From Branchiostoma lanceolatum (taxonomy: Eukaryota; Chordata; Leptocardii; Amphioxiformes; Branchiostomatidae), in NCBI RefSeq assembly GCF_035083965.1, contig NC_089732.1, forward strand, positions 7,999,383-8,063,382: a stretch of 64,000 nt of DNA, given 5' to 3'. The position numbers and the translations under genes were made by a program. Below are positions 1-11,620 of this stretch, one piece after another. The notes beneath the pieces are model-generated. The model was not told where the DNA came from and made no database searches. It saw nothing but the letters and a program-made list of their open reading frames with translations. How positions within the stretch are numbered: the first letter of the stretch is position 1; each line of letters starts with the position of its first letter.

Positions 1-1
1 T

Positions 2-940
2 GACAAGTTTTCGGATGAATCCGTTGGAAGATCCCAGGATGAAGATGAGGACACCGCTCCGTCTTTACAACCGCCCTCCACCTACTACGAGGTTCCTGCG
101 AAGTCTGACAAGCACCAGAGCATTCTAGAGAGCAGTTCATTGCTTGCACCAACTTGCAAAGTCATCACATTGTGCCAGAATGTAGCTTCAAGCACACCAG
201 CTCGCAAGGCAGCAGTCGTTGTGCACCGATCATTCTCGTCCCCTCCTCCTGTGCCAGCTAACAGCCCAAACCCAGCAACTGACACTCCGCCATCCAGTCC
301 GGTTGTCAGAGTACGCTCCATGGAGCCACGGCCACCCGAGCCTTGCCTGTCCAAATTGTACAAGCCCCACATGTACGACCAGTGGCAGAGAGTACCAAAG
401 AAGGTCAAGTCAGTGCCTAGTAAGGCACCACTCCCTCTCAAAAAGGTGTCAATAAATGATAACACCTCCTTGAAATCTAGACAATCAGCAAACACTACAC
501 TGAGGTATGATAAGAAAACTGCCAAGAAGGCTCCCAAGGCACCCGGCCGGGCCACCGCCACGCATAAGGTGTCCTCAGCCCCAGTGCTGAATATGTCCGA
601 GAGCGTCTCAACTAAGCATCTTGCTCCACGAGAGACGGTCAGCTGCTCAAAACATCGCGAGCTGTCATCGTCCGGTAGCAGCCTGGCAAGGCCAAAGAAG
701 TCCATCTCACAAGCCTGCGGATGTGGAGACGAGAAACCAAAGAAGAAGAAGAACATAATTAGAAGGGCCCTGAAGAGCGGCAAGAAGACGGGACAGGAAG
801 TTTTGGAGGGCGGACGCAAGGCACTGAAGACGAGCCGACAAGTCCTGCGCACGAAGGTGGCCTGGGTGGGAACCCACATCAACCGCCTGGGCTCTGCAGT
901 GTCGAGGAAGAACCGTGTGAATCCGCTTGCGCCAGGTTAA
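2..940 (+). CDS. 3' terminal coding exon of an unrecognised basic, Ser/Pro/Lys-rich protein (5' partial)
   Basis: The frame is open from base 2 to the TAA at 938-940, giving 312 residues with no ATG needed at the left, so this is the end of a gene that starts before the window. The N-terminal part is acidic (DEDED near residue 15). The middle is rich in Ser, Pro and Thr with PPPVP- and PPSSP-like stretches. The last 70 residues are strongly basic, with KPKKKK and repeated Gly-Lys/Arg segments, and end in NPLAPG. No enzyme domain, membrane segment or zinc motif is visible. The composition suggests a disordered, possibly scaffold or nucleic-acid-associated tail. I do not recognise the family. 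An antisense open frame over the same bases is a shadow. Confidence 0.6.
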   Translation, partial: DKFSDESVGRSQDEDEDTAPSLQPPSTYYEVPAKSDKHQSILESSSLLAPTCKVITLCQNVASSTPARKAAVVVHRSFSSPPPVPANSPNPATDTPPSSPVVRVRSMEPRPPEPCLSKLYKPHMYDQWQRVPKKVKSVPSKAPLPLKKVSINDNTSLKSRQSANTTLRYDKKTAKKAPKAPGRATATHKVSSAPVLNMSESVSTKHLAPRETVSCSKHRELSSSGSSLARPKKSISQACGCGDEKPKKKKNIIRRALKSGKKTGQEVLEGGRKALKTSRQVLRTKVAWVGTHINRLGSAVSRKNRVNPLAPG

Positions 941-1309
941 AATGTGGAATTGGGGGAGAATCTGGGAGTAGTCATAATTAGTCCAAATTCATTTTACCCT
1001 TAGCTAGACTAACATAGTTACAGAAAATCCCTCCTTAGAGTCATATACACAGATCATTACATACATGCTCACTAAAAAAACAGAGACATTACTTAGCAAA
1101 TTTAGCACCCTCTAGTTTATCACACAATAGTACCTAGACTCCCATAAATTATCATTAATTGCCCTAGACTTATATACACAAATTCTTGTTTCACTCAAAA
1201 CGAAAGTAAGAGTAAGCTGATAGAAATAGTTTTTAGCATCAGAAGTAAATGTGGTTTCTTTGGCAGATTTTTGACTCAATGTAGAGGAGGCATTAACTTA
1301 TTAAGTATA
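941..1309 (+). other. Probable 3' untranslated region / AT-rich noncoding DNA
   Basis: AT-rich sequence directly follows the TAA of the left-edge gene. No open frame of interest and no clear AATAAA were seen here. The end of the transcript cannot be placed from sequence alone. Confidence 0.35.
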
Positions 1310-1957
1310 GAAAATGCATATGGGTCAGTGTATTAGTCATCCACTGGTTTTGTTATGAAGACCTTGGCACTAACAGAGTCACCATTTAAGTTTGAACTTA
1401 AAAGGAACTGGTCAGTTAGAGTAGCTTGGACGATGGCCAGAATGAGGTGCCTAGATTGGGCCAAGAGTGGAAGGCCAATAGTAAGAACTTTTTTTTTTAA
1501 TTGTCCTTTCACAGCAGCGACCATTAAGTATAAGAGTTTAAGGTTATTCTGCTGAAACCCCTTCTTAGATACAAACAAAAAAAAGAGAGAAAAGGAAGGA
1601 CCTGTTGGAAAACATTGGTCATAAAAAGTGAAGAAGAAAAGCACATGTGAGTCAGTGTATGACTTAATGCACATGGGACAGTGTATTGGTCATCCACTCA
1701 ATATGAAGACCTTGGCGCACTTAACAGAGTCACCAATTAAAGAACTCAGTTTGAGGAGTTTGGACGATGGCCATAATAAGGTGGCTAGATTGGGCCAAGA
1801 GTGAAAGGCCAGTAGTAAGGAATTGAAAAATAAGATAAAAATGGTCCTTTTACAGCAGCGACCAGTTATAGGTATAAAGAGTTGGTATAAACCCTTTCTT
1901 ATATACGAACAAAACGAGAAAAGGAAGGATCTGTTTGAACACATTGGCCATAGAAAG
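1310..1957. repeat. Imperfect tandem duplication of about 350 bp
   Basis: The segment at about 1318-1640 (containing GTCAGTGTATTAGTCATCCA and GAAGACCTTGGCACTAACAG) is repeated with many changes at about 1675-1957 (GACAGTGTATTGGTCATCCA, GAAGACCTTGGCGCACTTAA). Both copies also share the 'ttgggccaagagtg' and 'acagcagcgacca' blocks. This is an old local duplication with no coding content. Confidence 0.7.
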
Positions 1958-2399
1958 GGGGGGGGAGATTAAGTATGTCTTCTTTTGACAATGTTTAATG
2001 CTGTGCCTAGCTTTCCCCCCAAGTAAGGTAAGTTACCAAGTAAGGTAACAGCAGGTATGCCCTCTCCTGCCAGTCCAGTGGAACCAAGGTGTGGTGGGGG
2101 ATGTACAGTCCACCCCCATGAAGAATTAATGACAGCCTATGACTATGACTGACAGACTAGCATATTGACTAACGGACAGTGAGTGACTGGAGGGAGGCCT
2201 AGGGGGCTCGGGGAAACTGGAGATTGGGGGATGGGGGCTACAGAGTTAGTGGTTGGAGTCCCAGCCTGAGGGATGTGGTCAGGTACAAGGTCTCTACATC
2301 TGAAAGAAGTCTCTAGGGAGCTTCTTAGCTGCTCTTGAGGACCCACACCCTCCTGCTCAGGCCTCACCCAGGTGCTATTAAATGGCAGATTCTCTTAAC

Positions 2400-2650
2400 C
2401 CTGAGGGTCCTAGGAGGTTCCAAGTTGGTCCTGCTCACACAAGTTTCAGGGTTTTCATTTGGAGCCCTTGACTTGAGACTATCAATATGTTTTTCCAATG
2501 TCCTAAAAAGGGTGTGGGTCTGAGTGTTAGAGCCTAGGAGGTTCCAAGTTGGTCCTCAGCTCACACAAGTTTCAGGGTTTTCACTTGGAGCCCTTGTTGA
2601 GAGCATTTAATAATGATTATGTTTTTCCAATGGCCTAAAGAGGGCTCCAC
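2400..2650. repeat. Tandem duplicate of about 130 bp
   Basis: 'ctaggaggttccaagttggt' occurs at about 2410 and again at about 2533. In both places it is followed by 'acacaagtttcagggttttc' and 'atgtttttccaatg'. These are two diverged copies in direct orientation. Confidence 0.7.
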
Positions 2651-2989
2651 CGCTTTCTCTTACGCCGACCACCCTCATCTCCAGTTTCCCCAAAGTGCAC
2701 AATGTATGTTGCAGACAGTTTGACTACATGTAATAGATGTCACAGCAATTGAAATGTGCGCATGAAAAGCTCAAGCTTGTGCACAGAACCATGCATCCAT
2801 CCACCTCACCCAGGTCCCACTGGACTGGCAGGGGAGGGCACCGCTGTTTCCTTATTTGGTAACTCCAATTTATCATGGCTAGAGAGCAGCTGAAAACATT
2901 TTTGGAGTAACTGGTTAAACGACTAGAAATACGTACAAAGTAACGAGATACGTACTAGGCACGGCATAAATACAGCATTAGATATTTGC

Positions 2990-5400
2990 AATTCGTTACA
3001 CGGATAATAACCACTGAAGTTGGAGAAAGTGCCATATGTATACTTTTCTAACATTATCTTCGGCTCTACCTACATGTTTGACACTGTTCTTTCCCCTTTC
3101 TTCAATTACTTCTGTCAACTTATTACTCGGATAATAACCGCTCCACTTGGAGAGAGGGCCATATGTATACCTTTCTAACATTATCGTTGGCTCTACCTAT
3201 AGCTTTTCTTTCCCCTTCTTAAGTTACTTCTGTCAACCTTTTACTCTCACTGATGATAACCACTGCATTTCTTATCATGACGGACTGTTGCCAGTGAATA
3301 CCCCATGGTGTTCTGCTACCGATCTAGATTTCTTGCAAGTGACACCTGCACTGTAACTGTTATTTCCCCTTTGCTTCTTTAAACCTATTACTCTCACTGA
3401 TTCCACTCGGAGAGAGGGCCATATGTATACTTTTCTAACATTATCTTCGGCTCTACCTACATGTACATGTATAACACTCCCCTTTCTTAAATTACTTCTG
3501 TCAACTTATTACTCGGATAATAACCGCTCCACTTGGAGAGAGGGCCATATGTATACCTTTCTAACATTATCGTTGGCTCTACCTATAGCTTTTCTTTCCC
3601 CTTCTTAAGTTACTTCTGTCAACCTTTTACTCTCACTGATGATAACCACTGCATTTCTTATCATGACGGACTGTTGCCAGTGAATACCCCATGGTGTTCT
3701 GCTAATGATCTAGATTTCTTGCAAGTGACACCTGCACTGTAACTGTTATTTCCCCTTTGCTTCTTTAAACCTATTACTCTCACTGATTCCACTTGGAGAG
3801 AGGGCCATATGTATACTTTTCTAACATTATCTTCGGCTCTACCTACATGTACATGTATAACACTGTTCTTTCCCCTTTCTTAAATTACTTCTGTCAACTT
3901 ATTACTCGGATAATAACCGCTCCACTTGGAGAGAGGGCCATATGTATACCTTTCTAACATTATCGTTGGCTCTACCTATAGCTTTTCTTTCCCCTTCTTA
4001 AGTTACTTCTGTCAACCTTTTACTCTCACTGATGATAACCACTGCATTTCTTATCATGACGGACTGTTGCCAGTGAATACCCCATGGTGTTCTGCTACCG
4101 ATCTAGATTTCTTGCAAGTGACACCTGCACTGTAACTGTTATTTCCCCTTTGCTTCTTTAAACCTATTACTCTCACTGATTCCACTTGGAGAGAGGGCCA
4201 TATGTATACTTTTCTAACATTATCTTCGGCTCTACCTACATGTACATGTATAACACTGTTCTTTCCCCTTTCTTAAATTACTTCTGTCAACTTATTACTC
4301 GGATAATAACCGCTCCACTTGGAGAGAGGGCCATATGTATACCTTTCTAACATTATCGTTGGCTCTACCTATAGCTTTTCTTTCCCCTTCTTAAGTTACT
4401 TCTGTCAACCTATTACTCTCACTGATGATAACCACTGCATTTCTTATCATGACGGACTGTTGCCAGTGAATACCCCATGGTGTTCTGCTACCGATCTAGA
4501 TTTCTTGCAAGTGACACCTGCACTGTAACTGTTATTTCCCCTTTGCTTCTTTAAACCTATTACTCTCACTGATTCCACTTGGAGAGAGGGCCATATGTAT
4601 ACTTTTCTAACATTATCTTCGGCTCTACCTACATGTACATGTATAACACTCCCCTTTCTTAAATTACTTCTGTCAACTTATTACTCGGATAATAACCGCT
4701 CCACTTGGAGAGAGGGCCATATGTATACCTTTCTAACATTATCGTTGGCTCTACCTATAGCTTTTCTTTCCCCTTCTTAAGTTACTTCTGTCAACCTTTT
4801 ACTCTCACTGATGATAACCACTGCATTTCTTATCATGACGGACTGTTGCCAGTGAATACCCCATGGTGTTCTGCTAATGATCTAGATTTCTTGCAAGTGA
4901 CACCTGCACTGTAACTGTTATTTCCCCTTTGCTTCTTTAAACCTATTACTCTCACTGATTCCACTTGGAGAGAGGGCCATATGTATACTTTTCTAACATT
5001 ATCTTCGGCTCTACCTACATGTACATGTATAACACTGTTCTTTCCCCTTTCTTAAATTACTGCTGTCAACTTATTACTCGGATAATAACCGCTCCACTTG
5101 GAGAGAGGGCCATATGTATACCTTTCTAACATTATCGTTGGCTCCACCTATAGCTTTTCTTTCCCCTTCTTAAGTTACTTCTGTCAACCTTTTACTCTCA
5201 CTGATGATAACCACTGCATTTCTTATCATGACGGACTGTTGCCAGTGAATACCCCATGGTGTTCTGCTAATGATCTAGATTTCTTCCAAGTGACACCTGC
5301 ACTGTAACTGTTATTTCCCCTTTGCTTCTTTAAACCTATTACTCTCACTGATTCCACTCGGAGAGAGGGCCATATGTATACTTTTCTAACATTATCTTCG
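2990..5400. repeat. Satellite array, 386/393-bp units with a 3-unit higher-order pattern
   Basis: The landmark 'cacttggagagagggccata' followed by 'tgtatacctttctaacatta' begins near 3147, 3533, 3926, 4319, 4705 and 5098, giving steps of 386, 393, 393, 386 and 393. The short units lack a 7-bp block (aacactcccc against aacactgttctttcccc). The pattern implies a higher-order period of three units (1172 bp). Each unit is built from diverged submonomers of about 128 bp that share the 'ggagagagggccatatgtat' motif. Short 69-codon open frames recur in every unit only because the DNA is repeated. Confidence 0.95.
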
Positions 5401-6590
5401 GCTCTACCTATAACTGTTCTTTCCCCTTCCTTATATTACTTCTTTCACCCTATTACTTGGATAATAACTACTCCACTTGGAGAGAGTGCCATATGCATAC
5501 TTTTCTAACATTATCTTTGGCTCCCCTTTAAATTCTTGAATTACTTCTTTCAACCTATTAGACAAAGTATTACTCTGAAATTTGCATAGTTGATATCAAT
5601 TAGTAATTCTCTCTCCCTTAGTTACATATGTCACATGTTTGAGAGTCCTATCATGAAATTTGACAGATGTATAAACTTTCCTCATTAATCATGCAAATTA
5701 GATACTGATTTTCATAATAAGTATCTAATCATGTAAATCATCACTGTCTACTTACCAAAAATCATGACCATCTATCAAGCCCTTGTGGAGTTATTCTCTT
5801 TCAAAGTCTGAAGCAAAACCTGCTCCTGCAGTTCCAGTTGCTTTGCTTTAAATCGAAACCTGCACTATAACTGTTCTTTCCCCTTTCTTGATTACTTCTG
5901 TCAACCTATTACTCGGATAATAATTGCTGCACTTGGAGAGAGGGCCATATGTATACTTTTCTAACATTATCTTTGGCTCTACCTATATCTCTTCTTTCCC
6001 CTTTCTTAAATTACTTCTTTCACCCTTTTACTCGGATAATAACTACTCCACTTGGAGAGAGGGCCATTTGTATACTTTTCTAACATTATCTTTGGCTCTG
6101 CCTATAACCTTTGTTTCCCCTTTAAATTCTTAAATGACTTCTTTCAACCTATTGCTCTGATAATAACTGAGTTGGAGAGAGTGCCATATGATTACTTTTC
6201 TAAGTTAAACTGTTACAACTTGTAACTCAGACTTCTTATGCACATGTACCTTGTGTTTTGCTTTGCTTTCAATCGAAACCTGCACTATAACTGTCTTAAT
6301 TACTTCTTTCAACCTATTACTCGGATAATAACCGCTGCACTTGGAGAGAGGGCCATATGTATACTTTTCTAACATTATCTTAAACTCTACCCATAACCTT
6401 TGTTTCCCCATTCTTAAATTACTCTGATAATAACCAGAGTTATGATGTTACTATCTGAGAATGAGTGTTATATGTATACTTTTTCTAATATTATCTTCGA
6501 CTCTATCTATAAATGTTCTTTCCCCTTTCTTAGATTACTTCTGTCAACCTATTACTCTGATAATACGCACTGAACTTGAAGAGAGGGCTA
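5401..6590. repeat. Degenerate edge of the satellite array
   Basis: Diverged submonomers with 'ggagagagggccat', 'ttttctaacattatctttgg' and 'ggataataac' continue at irregular spacing. They are interrupted by unrelated AT-rich sequence at about 5560-5860. This is the usual picture of an array margin escaping homogenisation. Confidence 0.8.
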
Positions 6591-6844
6591 CACGTGTTGT
6601 ACCTTACTTATTTTCTTAATCTCACTTCCACCTTACCATCCGAGGGGAGGGGAGCTTGGCTTTATCAAGAAGAACAAGGTCATAAATTTAAGACTCGAAA
6701 AATGCAAGAATGAAGAGATTATCTTTTTAGTAAAAGTCTGGCTATAGATAAAAAGATTTAACAAACTTTCAGGTAATTTGAAATAAAGCATTGTCACAAA
6801 GTGACGGCTGGATTAAAGCATACATGTAAGTATACTCACTGTGA

Positions 6845-7305
6845 CTTGGGTACTCGCTATCACCCGTAGGGTGGTGGTCAGGGAGTGGCGCCCCTGCCCA
6901 TTGAGGAGCTAGAAGGGGTTTCCTTCCAGAATTTACCCAGTGTAGCTACATGTATCTATTTTGAAATCAGTTACATCACAAAATGGTTTCACCAGGGGTG
7001 TATCGACTGAATGTCTGTGGTGGCAATATAAGATCAACCGAGCATTCAATTTTGGTTAATTGAATTACTGTCCATCCACCAATAATGTTAGTAACATGTC
7101 TTCTTGAAGGCTTTTGTAGTATAGGTTTGGCCATTAAAGAAAAAGAGGTATTTCAAAAGAAAAGCATTGTCACAATGCAATGAAAAATATCGCTCGCTGT
7201 CACTTGGGTACTCGCTGTCACCCAGTGGGGTGGTAGTCAGGGAGTGGCGCCCCTGCCCGTTGAGGAGCCAGAAGGGGTTTCCTTCCAGAATTTACCCAGC
7301 TCTGA
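6845..7305. repeat. Pair of dispersed-repeat copies about 355 bp apart
   Basis: 'gtcagggagtggcgcccctg' followed by 'gaaggggtttccttccagaa' and 'tttaccca' occurs at about 6878-6942 and about 7238-7300. The two copies are closely similar and direct. Each is preceded by 'cacttgggtactcgct' or near it. Confidence 0.75.
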
Positions 7306-7964
7306 CCATAGGTACATGTGGTCTACTGTTGTGTTCCATCTAAACTTCCACTCTATGTTTTGGCCATTTTCGGACCTTTGTGACTGGCATCTGACTGACC
7401 AGTTTGATGAAAATGATAATAAAGAAAGGAGTGACTCTTGAACGTTGAAAAAAAAACTGTGGTGACTCTTGAATATTGTAAAAAAAAGTGGTGTCTCTTG
7501 AACATTGTTTTGAAAAACAGTGGTGACTTTTGAATGATACTGTAGCTGTAACATCCGCCTTGTGCATAAACCGTTTTATACCTTTTACCTGCCTCATCTC
7601 TTTGCCAAACCCTCAGAACGTGACTTTCTGATTGTAACATCAAACTTAATGATCAGCTTACTCTACTATGCAAATTCCCTGCAAGCACTGAAACCTTGTG
7701 ACAAAAGTTTTACTTGTTGCCCTTTACATTATGGCCCCACTGATTATGAAACACAGCTTTTGCAGGTTCATGATATACTTATTGTGCCGTAATCCTATTT
7801 TGACAGATGCAACTCTATCTTAATCATATGTTAGGTATTCAGAAACATCTATAACATGCTGATGAACCAGTAGGTAAAACATACGTGGAACCCATTATTT
7901 ACTACATGTACATATTTCTCTGTTGTAAAATATCAAGTACACATTTAATATGATAGCACACATT
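7306..7964. other. Noncoding stretch with short 'ggtgactcttgaa' tandem repeats
   Basis: Four diverged copies of a roughly 35-bp unit (gtgactcttgaacattg plus an A-run) lie at about 7430-7540. The rest is AT-rich sequence with no supported gene. Confidence 0.5.
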
Positions 7965-8590
7965 TAGTTTCCTTGGAAACAAAACATTTTTGCAAGGACT
8001 ACTCCCAGTGGATCCCCCAAATTGTATTATGTACATTAATTTATTATTACATTAGATATTATATGATACATTTCTGTCAACCGGTAAATCCTTGTCTTTG
8101 TCATCACTTGTACAGGCTTACTAAGGACTTTCATATCATAGAACACAACATTTCTTGCTTTTTATAGACCAAATGAATATACATTTATTTGCTAGGGCAT
8201 TGAAAAGATTCTATGAAAACAGTGTATGAAAACTCCCTGTGATTCCATTACTTCGTATTTCTCAGTTCTAGAATAACAAGACTTAGTGCATAAGGCAGTA
8301 GTAGTGGGCAACCTCAATCAAGACTTAGTGCATAATCCATTCCTGATTTATCTTGTCATAACTTTCTTGTGTAACCATCTCAAATATGATAGCACATGTT
8401 TGGTTTCCTTCTAGACAAAACATTTTTGCTAGTACAAGATCTTTGCAAGGACTAGTCGCAGTGGATTCCCCAAATTGTATTATATACATGTAATTTATTA
8501 TTATATTAGATATTATATTATACATTTCTGTCAACCGGTAAATCCTTGTCTTTGTCATCACTTGTACAGACTTGCTAAGGACTATGATAC
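7965..8590. repeat. Direct duplication of about 190 bp, two copies about 430 bp apart
   Basis: The block from 'tttccttggaaacaaaacat' to 'cttgtacaggcttactaagg' (about 7968-8127) recurs at about 8402-8582. Both copies contain 'catttctgtcaaccggtaaa' and 'tccttgtctttgtcatcact'. A shorter direct repeat, 'aagacttagtgcataa', lies between them. Confidence 0.75.
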
Positions 8591-9030
8591 TATTTCTGGC
8601 ATATGTGTAAGTAAAAGCAGAAGTATAAATCAAAGTAAGTATTACTAGTAATTCGCTTTATACTAGTAGGTGCGGTAATGTAAGCGTATGTTTATGCCAC
8701 GTCAAAGATCTCTAAATAAGTACTCTGTTAGCAAAGCACTGCACGAAATCCAATCTTTAAGCATGCGTAAAGACGTTTTGATGGAAGTAATGCTTTTTGT
8801 GTGCTTAAAGATCAGATCTCGTGTAGTGTTTATGTCAGTGTTTCAGGACGGACCCTGAACAACTGTGTTGTAACCCGGGGGGGGAGGGGGGGCAAATAGG
8901 AGCTAGAGCTGCCTGCGATATAACATAGACTACTGAGACTATGGCCAGTCATTACAACCGCGCAGAAACCAACCAGATGACTTGAGTGTTAACAAGGCCG
9001 CAAATTGTGAGACCAAAATTGCCTAAGGTT
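8591..9030. other. Noncoding sequence, nothing recognised
   Basis: No exon with splice sites, RNA gene or clear repeat was found. A G-run of about 14 interrupted bases lies near 8877-8891. Missing 3' exons of the trehalase-like gene were looked for here and not seen. Confidence 0.4.
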
Positions 9031-9039
9031 ACAACTATG

Positions 9040-9167
9040 TAATCTCCAAGCAGATCTAACGGTAAGACAGTATCCAAGTGGCAAAAGGAGTTTTTATTGC
9101 AACCCGAGCAAACTTCTTTTGCCAGTTGGAGACGGTCTCTGCAACCGTTAGATCTGCTTGGAGATTA
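9040..9167. mobile_element. Foldback MITE, Mutator-like, 128 bp with 9-bp target duplication
   Basis: Long inverted arms run from TAATCTCCAAGCAGATCTAA at the left to its complement ending in GGAGATTA at the right. The element is flanked by ACAACTATG (9031-9039) and ACAACCATG (9168-9176), an 8/9 match. There is no coding capacity. Its length and termini equal those of the copy at 41739. Confidence 0.85.
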
Positions 9168-9357
9168 ACAACCATGGACCGTGTCAGGTGGGATCCGAAA
9201 GGGAAAACAATCATTCTGAAACATCTACACGAAACTGGAAAAGGTGTTAACTTCAGTTTCTATGCCCCATTCTTCTCAAGTTCAAAAGCTGCAGCCTAAA
9301 CAGATCTTTTCTAAACCACGCTTGGAAGGGAAAAGCCTGAAATAAACGATATCTTAC

Positions 9358-9458
9358 CAATACTGCATTTCCCTGTGCTCCCCTCCTGGTATGATGAATG
9401 GGTACGGCAGGTACATAGACGAGTGACGTTCCGGGTAGTCTCTGACGTCACGGCTCAC
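9358..9458 (-). CDS. TREH: Trehalase-like gene, exon 5 (last detectable exon)
   Basis: On the minus strand an acceptor (GGTGCTTCAG) precedes GTGAGCCGTGACGTC and a donor (TATTG/GTAAGATATC) ends the exon. It encodes 33 residues plus two bases, joining exon 4 in phase 0. The peptide YLPYPFIIPGG followed by EHREMQYW aligns with trehalase signature 1, whose family consensus is PGG-RF-x-E-x-Y-x-W-D. Three signature positions differ: R to E, F to H and Y to Q. The arginine is a substrate-contacting residue in characterised GH37 trehalases, so activity is doubtful. The next exon should begin with the Asp-x-Tyr part of the motif, but none is visible down to base 941. Confidence 0.8.
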
Positions 9459-9568
9459 CTGAAGCACCAGTAGAAGTATATGTATCAGTTTCCTGTTGAT
9501 ACAACACTAACGTATCAATAATGCCCTATATCATAAGCATAATGACTTTGCACGCGTCTTTAAAGCCT

Positions 9569-9985
9569 CTGCCATACATAGGCTAGCAGACCATGGCCTA
9601 GTCGCCCGAACTCCTCCAGACCATGGTTGGGAGTTGGTCGTGAGCAAGGTCGTCCTTGATTGGGAGTTGCCTACCAGTCTTTAAAAGTCGTCTGCGCCAG
9701 CTGACTAGATTTTGAAAAACCGGGAAAGTCGGATGCGATCAGAGAAGCAAACTGGAGCTAGAGTAGCTCGTGTAAATATGTGTGTTGTGAATAAAGAACT
9801 TTGCTATTTAGAGTAGGATGGATTCCAGGCTACTCCCAACCTAGCGCCGACCTTGGTTTAAGGGTTGATTGGGAGTCAAGTCGTTGGAAGGTCCTGAATG
9901 TGTTGCGGGCTTAACCAATCAGCATGGCGAACGCTGCATGTAGTCACGAGACTATTGACACCCTAACCTTATTTTGGAAACTTTT
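9569..9985. other. Trehalase intron 4 segment with degenerate repeat sequence
   Basis: The segment contains 'ggttgggagttggtcgtgag' and later 'gattgggagtcaagtcgttg', which look like parts of an old inverted or dispersed repeat. No exon was seen between 9459 and 10085. Confidence 0.35.
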
Positions 9986-10085
9986 AAAGGGAATTGATTT
10001 CATTCCTTGAGGAAAGTCTACAACACTATCTCAGGCGCTGTGCCAGACCTAATATGATTTGCTAAAGACAGCGCAGAGGTTTTAC

Positions 10086-10173
10086 CCTTTTGGAAAGTTT
10101 CTTCCACAAGCCATGGAGGTCCTCTGCCCACTGTCTGTAATCCTCGTCCCTGATGCTGTTCAGGAATGCGGGT
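10086..10173 (-). CDS. TREH: Trehalase-like gene, exon 4
   Basis: The exon is 88 bp, with acceptor TTTTGCAG and donor AAAAGG/GTAAAACC. It completes an Arg codon split with exon 3 and then encodes 29 residues: PAFLNSIRDEDYR, then a WAEDLHGLWKKL segment. This resembles the 'P-F-L-x-x-I-x-D ... W-x-x-L-H-x-L-W-K-x-L' stretch of animal trehalases just before signature 1. Phase and content are consistent with both neighbours. Confidence 0.9.
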
Positions 10174-10767
10174 CTGCAAAACATAGAAATCTTTGAAAAT
10201 GTGATCTGTACGAAAAAAACAAATGGCTTCATTATATTGTTTCGTTATACTTGACACCGGCATATTTTTAAGTTTATAATCAAGATATAGATTATAATTA
10301 GCCGCCGGCCATCACAATGAAAATATCGGCGACTGGTCATCCCGAGCGGACCAACAACGATTTAAGAGAGATAATCATTCATGATATTCTCTTGAAATCA
10401 TATTTTACGGAGAAAAATGATTGAAAAGAGTAGGCATCGTGTGGAGAGAGAGATCTCATCAACTTTTAGAACAGCATGAAAGTTTATCCGAATTGGTAAA
10501 TCACATTATGGAAAAGTTTGATCTGTTCTCCAACTCGGGGCGACTTCCAACAACCTTTGACCCATCACTGACATCACTCGTGTGAAAAGTCACGTGTCCA
10601 AAGCGATTCAGTCAGGGAGTTGAAGAAGACAGAAAATTATGGTGAGTCCAATTTCTTGAGTTGGAGAGCAATTTATTAAGTACCTTTTCCAAAACGTCAT
10701 AACGAGAAGCATCTAACGTCCAACATGGCGGGTGGTGAATGACGTCATGGTCACGTGACGGACTCAC

Positions 10768-10912
10768 CTCTCCTGCCAGTCAGACGGCTCCCAGTCCTCC
10801 AGCTCGGCGCCTGGTCCGTAGAACCACTGCGACACGAACCGACGCATCACCTCACGTGACCGGATGTCCTGACCCCGGGCCCGCATGTTGTCAAACGCTC
10901 CCAGGATGTCCT
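10768..10912 (-). CDS. TREH: Trehalase-like gene, exon 3
   Basis: The exon is 145 bp, with acceptor ATCATGACAG and donor GGAGAG/GTGAGTCC. It begins by completing a Glu codon and encodes DILGAFDNM, then FVSQWFYGPGAELEDWEP and SDWQE. This matches the 'W-x-P-x-D-W' region between the N-terminal Cys motif and the catalytic domain of metazoan trehalases. The split-codon phases at both ends fit exons 2 and 4 exactly. Confidence 0.9.
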
Positions 10913-11014
10913 CTGTCATGATGACAAATACTCTTTCACAGGTAAGTAAAAACAATGCATCTATCAAAACCAATCTCAGGGGGTACAGGAACATGTTGGG
11001 GGGAGGGGAGGGTA

Positions 11015-11092
11015 TTCTCCAAGCAGAGATTTCGATCGGGGGCTAGTAGTGGCCGCAATCTGATTTGAAGTTTGAAACCTCTGCTTGGAGAA
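11015..11092. mobile_element. Short foldback MITE copy (CTCCAAGCAGAG termini)
   Basis: TTCTCCAAGCAGAG at the left is the exact inverted partner of CTCTGCTTGGAGAA at the right, 78 bp in total. It lies in trehalase intron 2. No clear target duplication could be read in the purine-rich flanks. Confidence 0.75.
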
Positions 11093-11134
11093 GAGGGAGA
11101 GGGTAACAGGTGAGTGTCTTATCAACATTCCCCT

Positions 11135-11238
11135 ATCTCCAAGCAGATGTAGAAAGATCGTGAAGTTAGTGTGTCCGAAAAATGAGGCTGTCAGGAAACG
11201 TTCAATACGATATTCCTTCACTACATCTGCTTGGAGAT
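11135..11238. mobile_element. Foldback MITE copy, about 104 bp
   Basis: ATCTCCAAGCAGATGTAG at the left is complementary to CTACATCTGCTTGGAGAT at the right, with an unrelated centre. It belongs to the same family as the copies at 9040 and 41739 and lies in trehalase intron 2. Confidence 0.8.
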
Positions 11239-11463
11239 TACTCCCTCCCGCCCACTTTTGATTTGTTATATAAAAGCTGGAACTTTTTGGGCCCCTTTCA
11301 GGAATGTCTTTCCTGATGTGAACTGTCCAAACTTCGTCCCGTCATTGCGACATACCGCATTGCCGTGTGAATGTTTGACAGAAGATGTGGTGTGACATGG
11401 GTTGAACAGCCTGGGACGGACATGCGCGGTATGTGAAATGTGTCACACCCCTTTTCTCCAAGA

Positions 11464-11620
11464 TCTCCAAGCAGATGTTGGAAGGAAACGTGGTTTTCCT
11501 AGCTGTCCAGTTTTTGTAACCTACACAACAGCTCCACCACAGTGTTTTGTGTAACGCGAACGGAGAAAAATGCACTACTTTAAAGACGTCCAAAAATCAC
11601 TTCACATTTGCTTGAAGATG
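11464..11620. mobile_element. Diverged foldback MITE copy
   Basis: The left end is ATCTCCAAGCAGATGTTGGA; the right end is a decayed complement around ACATTTGCTTGAAGAT. The inner sequence (GGAAGGAAACGTGGTTTTCC, then CTGTCCAGTTTTTG) resembles the solo fragment near 50895, so a subfamily is likely. Confidence 0.55.

Noticed and set aside
85..882. 265-codon minus-strand open frame
   Set aside because: Antisense shadow of the plus-strand exon that is open across the same bases. It has no domain.
3147..5307. Repeated 69-codon open frames (MERGPYVYLSN...) every 386-393 bp
   Set aside because: They are copies of one stretch in a satellite. Most lack a true ATG start and nothing supports translation.
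941..9357. Hidden downstream exons of the trehalase-like gene
   Set aside because: I looked for the Asp-x-Tyr-Trp continuation and other conserved trehalase blocks on the minus strand and found none with splice sites. Profile searches could still find a diverged exon.
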